From Solirubrobacteraceae bacterium (GTDB lineage Bacteria; Actinomycetota; Thermoleophilia; Solirubrobacterales; Solirubrobacteraceae), in the NCBI GenBank assembly GCA_017882405.1, contig JADGPO010000149.1:1-7129 (forward strand): DNA of 7,129 nucleotides. Direction: 5' to 3'. The position numbers and the translations under genes were made by a program. Positions 5,760-7,129 of the stretch are shown here, piece by piece (position 1 is the stretch's first letter; each line of letters starts with the position of its first letter). The notes beneath the pieces were generated by a model that worked only from the letters and a program-made list of their open reading frames with translations, had not been told where the DNA came from and made no database searches.

Positions 5760-7129
5760 GGCCCGGTTCCCGTCGTGACGCGGTTGAGCGAGGGCGCTGG
5801 GTTGCGATCGCAGGCCACGTCGGAGCGCACCGGCGGCGCCTGTCCGGCGAACGCAGGACGCGTGCCCAGCGGCGCCAGCACCGCGGCCCCGTACAGCGGA
5901 CCGCCGCCGGGCAGCGAGCTGGTGGCCACCCGCTGGTCGCCGCCGCCCGTGGAGGCGCGCAGGTACCGGCCGTTGCCGTCGAAGTTCTGCGCCGAGGAGG
6001 CCAGCCCGACGGCGGACTGGAACAGCTCCTGGTAGACCTGCAGCCCGGTGGTCACGGGCGGGTCGGAGATCCGCTGGTTGCCGGTGGGGATGATGTCGTG
6101 CACGAGGCAGCGGGCGAGGTCGTCTGAGCCGTGCAGCAGCGACTGGGTGGCGGTCAGCGTCTTCGAGGTCCCCTGCACGGCGGGCGTCAGCGAGGCCAGC
6201 AACCCGCGTAGCTCCTGTGGCGAGAACAGCGCGATCGACTGACTCAGCCACGGCAGGCCGGCATCGATCGTGGGACCGAGCTGCTTGATGCTGGGCGTGA
6301 GCTCGCCCGCGAACTGGCGCGTCGGCGCGAACGACGCCTGCAGCGGCCCGAGCGCGTCGTCGGTGGCGCGCAGCGTCCCGGGCAGCAGCGCGATCGTCTG
6401 TTGCAGGTCGCTCTGGCGATTGGCCAGCGCGCCCACCGTGGCGTTGAACGTGACGACCAGGTCGCTGAGCCGGCTCGACTGGGAGGCCAGCGCGCCAAAC
6501 AGCCGCTGGGTCCCCGAGACCACGCTTGACAGATCGTGGGGCTGCTGGCCGAGCAGCGCCTGATTGACGATCGCCGACGCCCGGAACGCGCCTGCGGCGT
6601 ACTTCAGCGACTGGTTGAGCGACTGGCCGGCGGTCAATCCGCGCTGGCTGGGATCCTGGGAGGCATCCTCGGCGGCGGTTGGGCGGATGTTGAGCGATCC
6701 ACCGAAGCCGCGCACGAGCGTCTTCAGGTTGGCGCGCGTGTTGGAGTCAAGCGCCGACAGCACCCGATCGAGCTGGACCGGTCCAGTGGTGTTGGCGGCC
6801 GGCAGCGTATGGCCGGAGGCCAGCGTCGGAGCCGATGGCGTGCCGGGATGCAGGTCGACGTAGAAGTTGCCCTCCAGGAACAGGCGCGGGCGCACGTCGA
6901 TGGTCGCGTCGGCGTGGATCGGCAGGCCGTTGGGCGCCACCGTCATCGTCACCCCGGCCGCCGTGGAGGACCCTCCAATGCGCCTGATCGACGTCACCCT
7001 GCCGACCTCGACCCCGGCGATCCGCACGGGCGAGGCGAGGTGCAGCTGCGTCTCGCGGGTGAATGTCGCGTTGAGCTCGAAGGGCGAGCCGCTGAACGGG
7101 AGCGAGCCGCCGAACACCAGGTAGCAGAC
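5756..7129 (-). CDS. Mce/MlaD-domain protein, first of three in the window, N-terminus cut by right edge
   Basis: The frame is open to the last base (visible start VCYLVFGGSLPF), so about 457 residues are seen and only the beginning of the membrane anchor is missing. By comparison with the neighbours perhaps 20-30 residues are lost; the GTG at 7115-7117 is internal to the anchor and is not a credible start. The Mce domain is at visible residues about 17-110, with VRIAGVEVGRVTSI (35-48) and LFLEGNFYVDL (83-93). LDRVLSALDSNTRA (120-133) and a long helical region follow, including LLPGTLRATDDAL, the counterpart of FPGTLRQTQQTL in the next protein. The C-terminal part carries GNGRYLR and ends with a cysteine close to the terminus (VACDRNPAPS). 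Its TGA overlaps the GTG of the next gene by 4 bp. The operon must extend to the right of the window, where YrbE permeases and more Mce genes would be expected. Confidence 0.92.
   Translation of the reverse strand, partial: VCYLVFGGSLPFSGSPFELNATFTRETQLHLASPVRIAGVEVGRVTSIRRIGGSSTAAGVTMTVAPNGLPIHADATIDVRPRLFLEGNFYVDLHPGTPSAPTLASGHTLPAANTTGPVQLDRVLSALDSNTRANLKTLVRGFGGSLNIRPTAAEDASQDPSQRGLTAGQSLNQSLKYAAGAFRASAIVNQALLGQQPHDLSSVVSGTQRLFGALASQSSRLSDLVVTFNATVGALANRQSDLQQTIALLPGTLRATDDALGPLQASFAPTRQFAGELTPSIKQLGPTIDAGLPWLSQSIALFSPQELRGLLASLTPAVQGTSKTLTATQSLLHGSDDLARCLVHDIIPTGNQRISDPPVTTGLQVYQELFQSAVGLASSAQNFDGNGRYLRASTGGGDQRVATSSLPGGGPLYGAAVLAPLGTRPAFAGQAPPVRSDVACDRNPAPSLNRVTTGTGP

Noticed and set aside
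5760..6251. Upstream in-frame extension of the second Mce gene
   Set aside because: The extension reads as arginine/alanine-rich shadow sequence over the first Mce gene; the GTG in the GTGA overlap gives the proper anchor.

Overview
The window is a high-GC (clearly above 60%) bacterial chromosome segment with tightly packed genes. The gene content (a secA preceded by a ribosome hibernation factor gene, a CtaG-type oxidase assembly protein, and a run of Mce/MlaD-domain genes) points to an actinobacterium. The style of the Mce proteins, and the secreted six-cysteine protein behind them, suggest the Thermoleophilia (Solirubrobacterales) rather than mycobacteria. That placement is inference from remembered protein style; no rRNA or marker phylogeny is available here.

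Layout. Left block (1-1046, minus strand): the first 189 codons of secA run off the left edge, preceded by a short-form hpf/raiA gene with a strong Shine-Dalgarno sequence and a plausible promoter. A long stem-loop lies in the 96-base gap between hpf and secA. Middle (1124-1960, plus strand): ctaG is divergent from hpf and shares with it a short (about 80 bp) intergenic region holding small palindromes. Convergent junction (1961-2035): a GC-rich hairpin sits between the ctaG stop and the stop of the next minus-strand gene. Right block (2036-7129, minus strand): three consecutive Mce-domain genes, each overlapping the next by 4 bp (GTGA, then ATGA). A gene for a secreted protein of unknown function with six cysteines follows after 53 bp. 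The first Mce gene of the run is cut by the right edge, so the operon (presumably including the YrbE-type permeases and further Mce genes) continues outside the window.

How the genes work together. SecA is the motor of the Sec pathway, which would export the signal-peptide protein and probably helps insert the Mce proteins. HPF controls ribosome dormancy. CtaG helps assemble the copper centre of cytochrome c oxidase. The Mce block most likely encodes the substrate-binding/tunnel subunits of a lipid or sterol importer. The secreted protein is the least understood element and the best candidate for something undescribed. Everything else is recognisable family material. I see no tRNA, rRNA, CRISPR, insertion sequence or phage signal.
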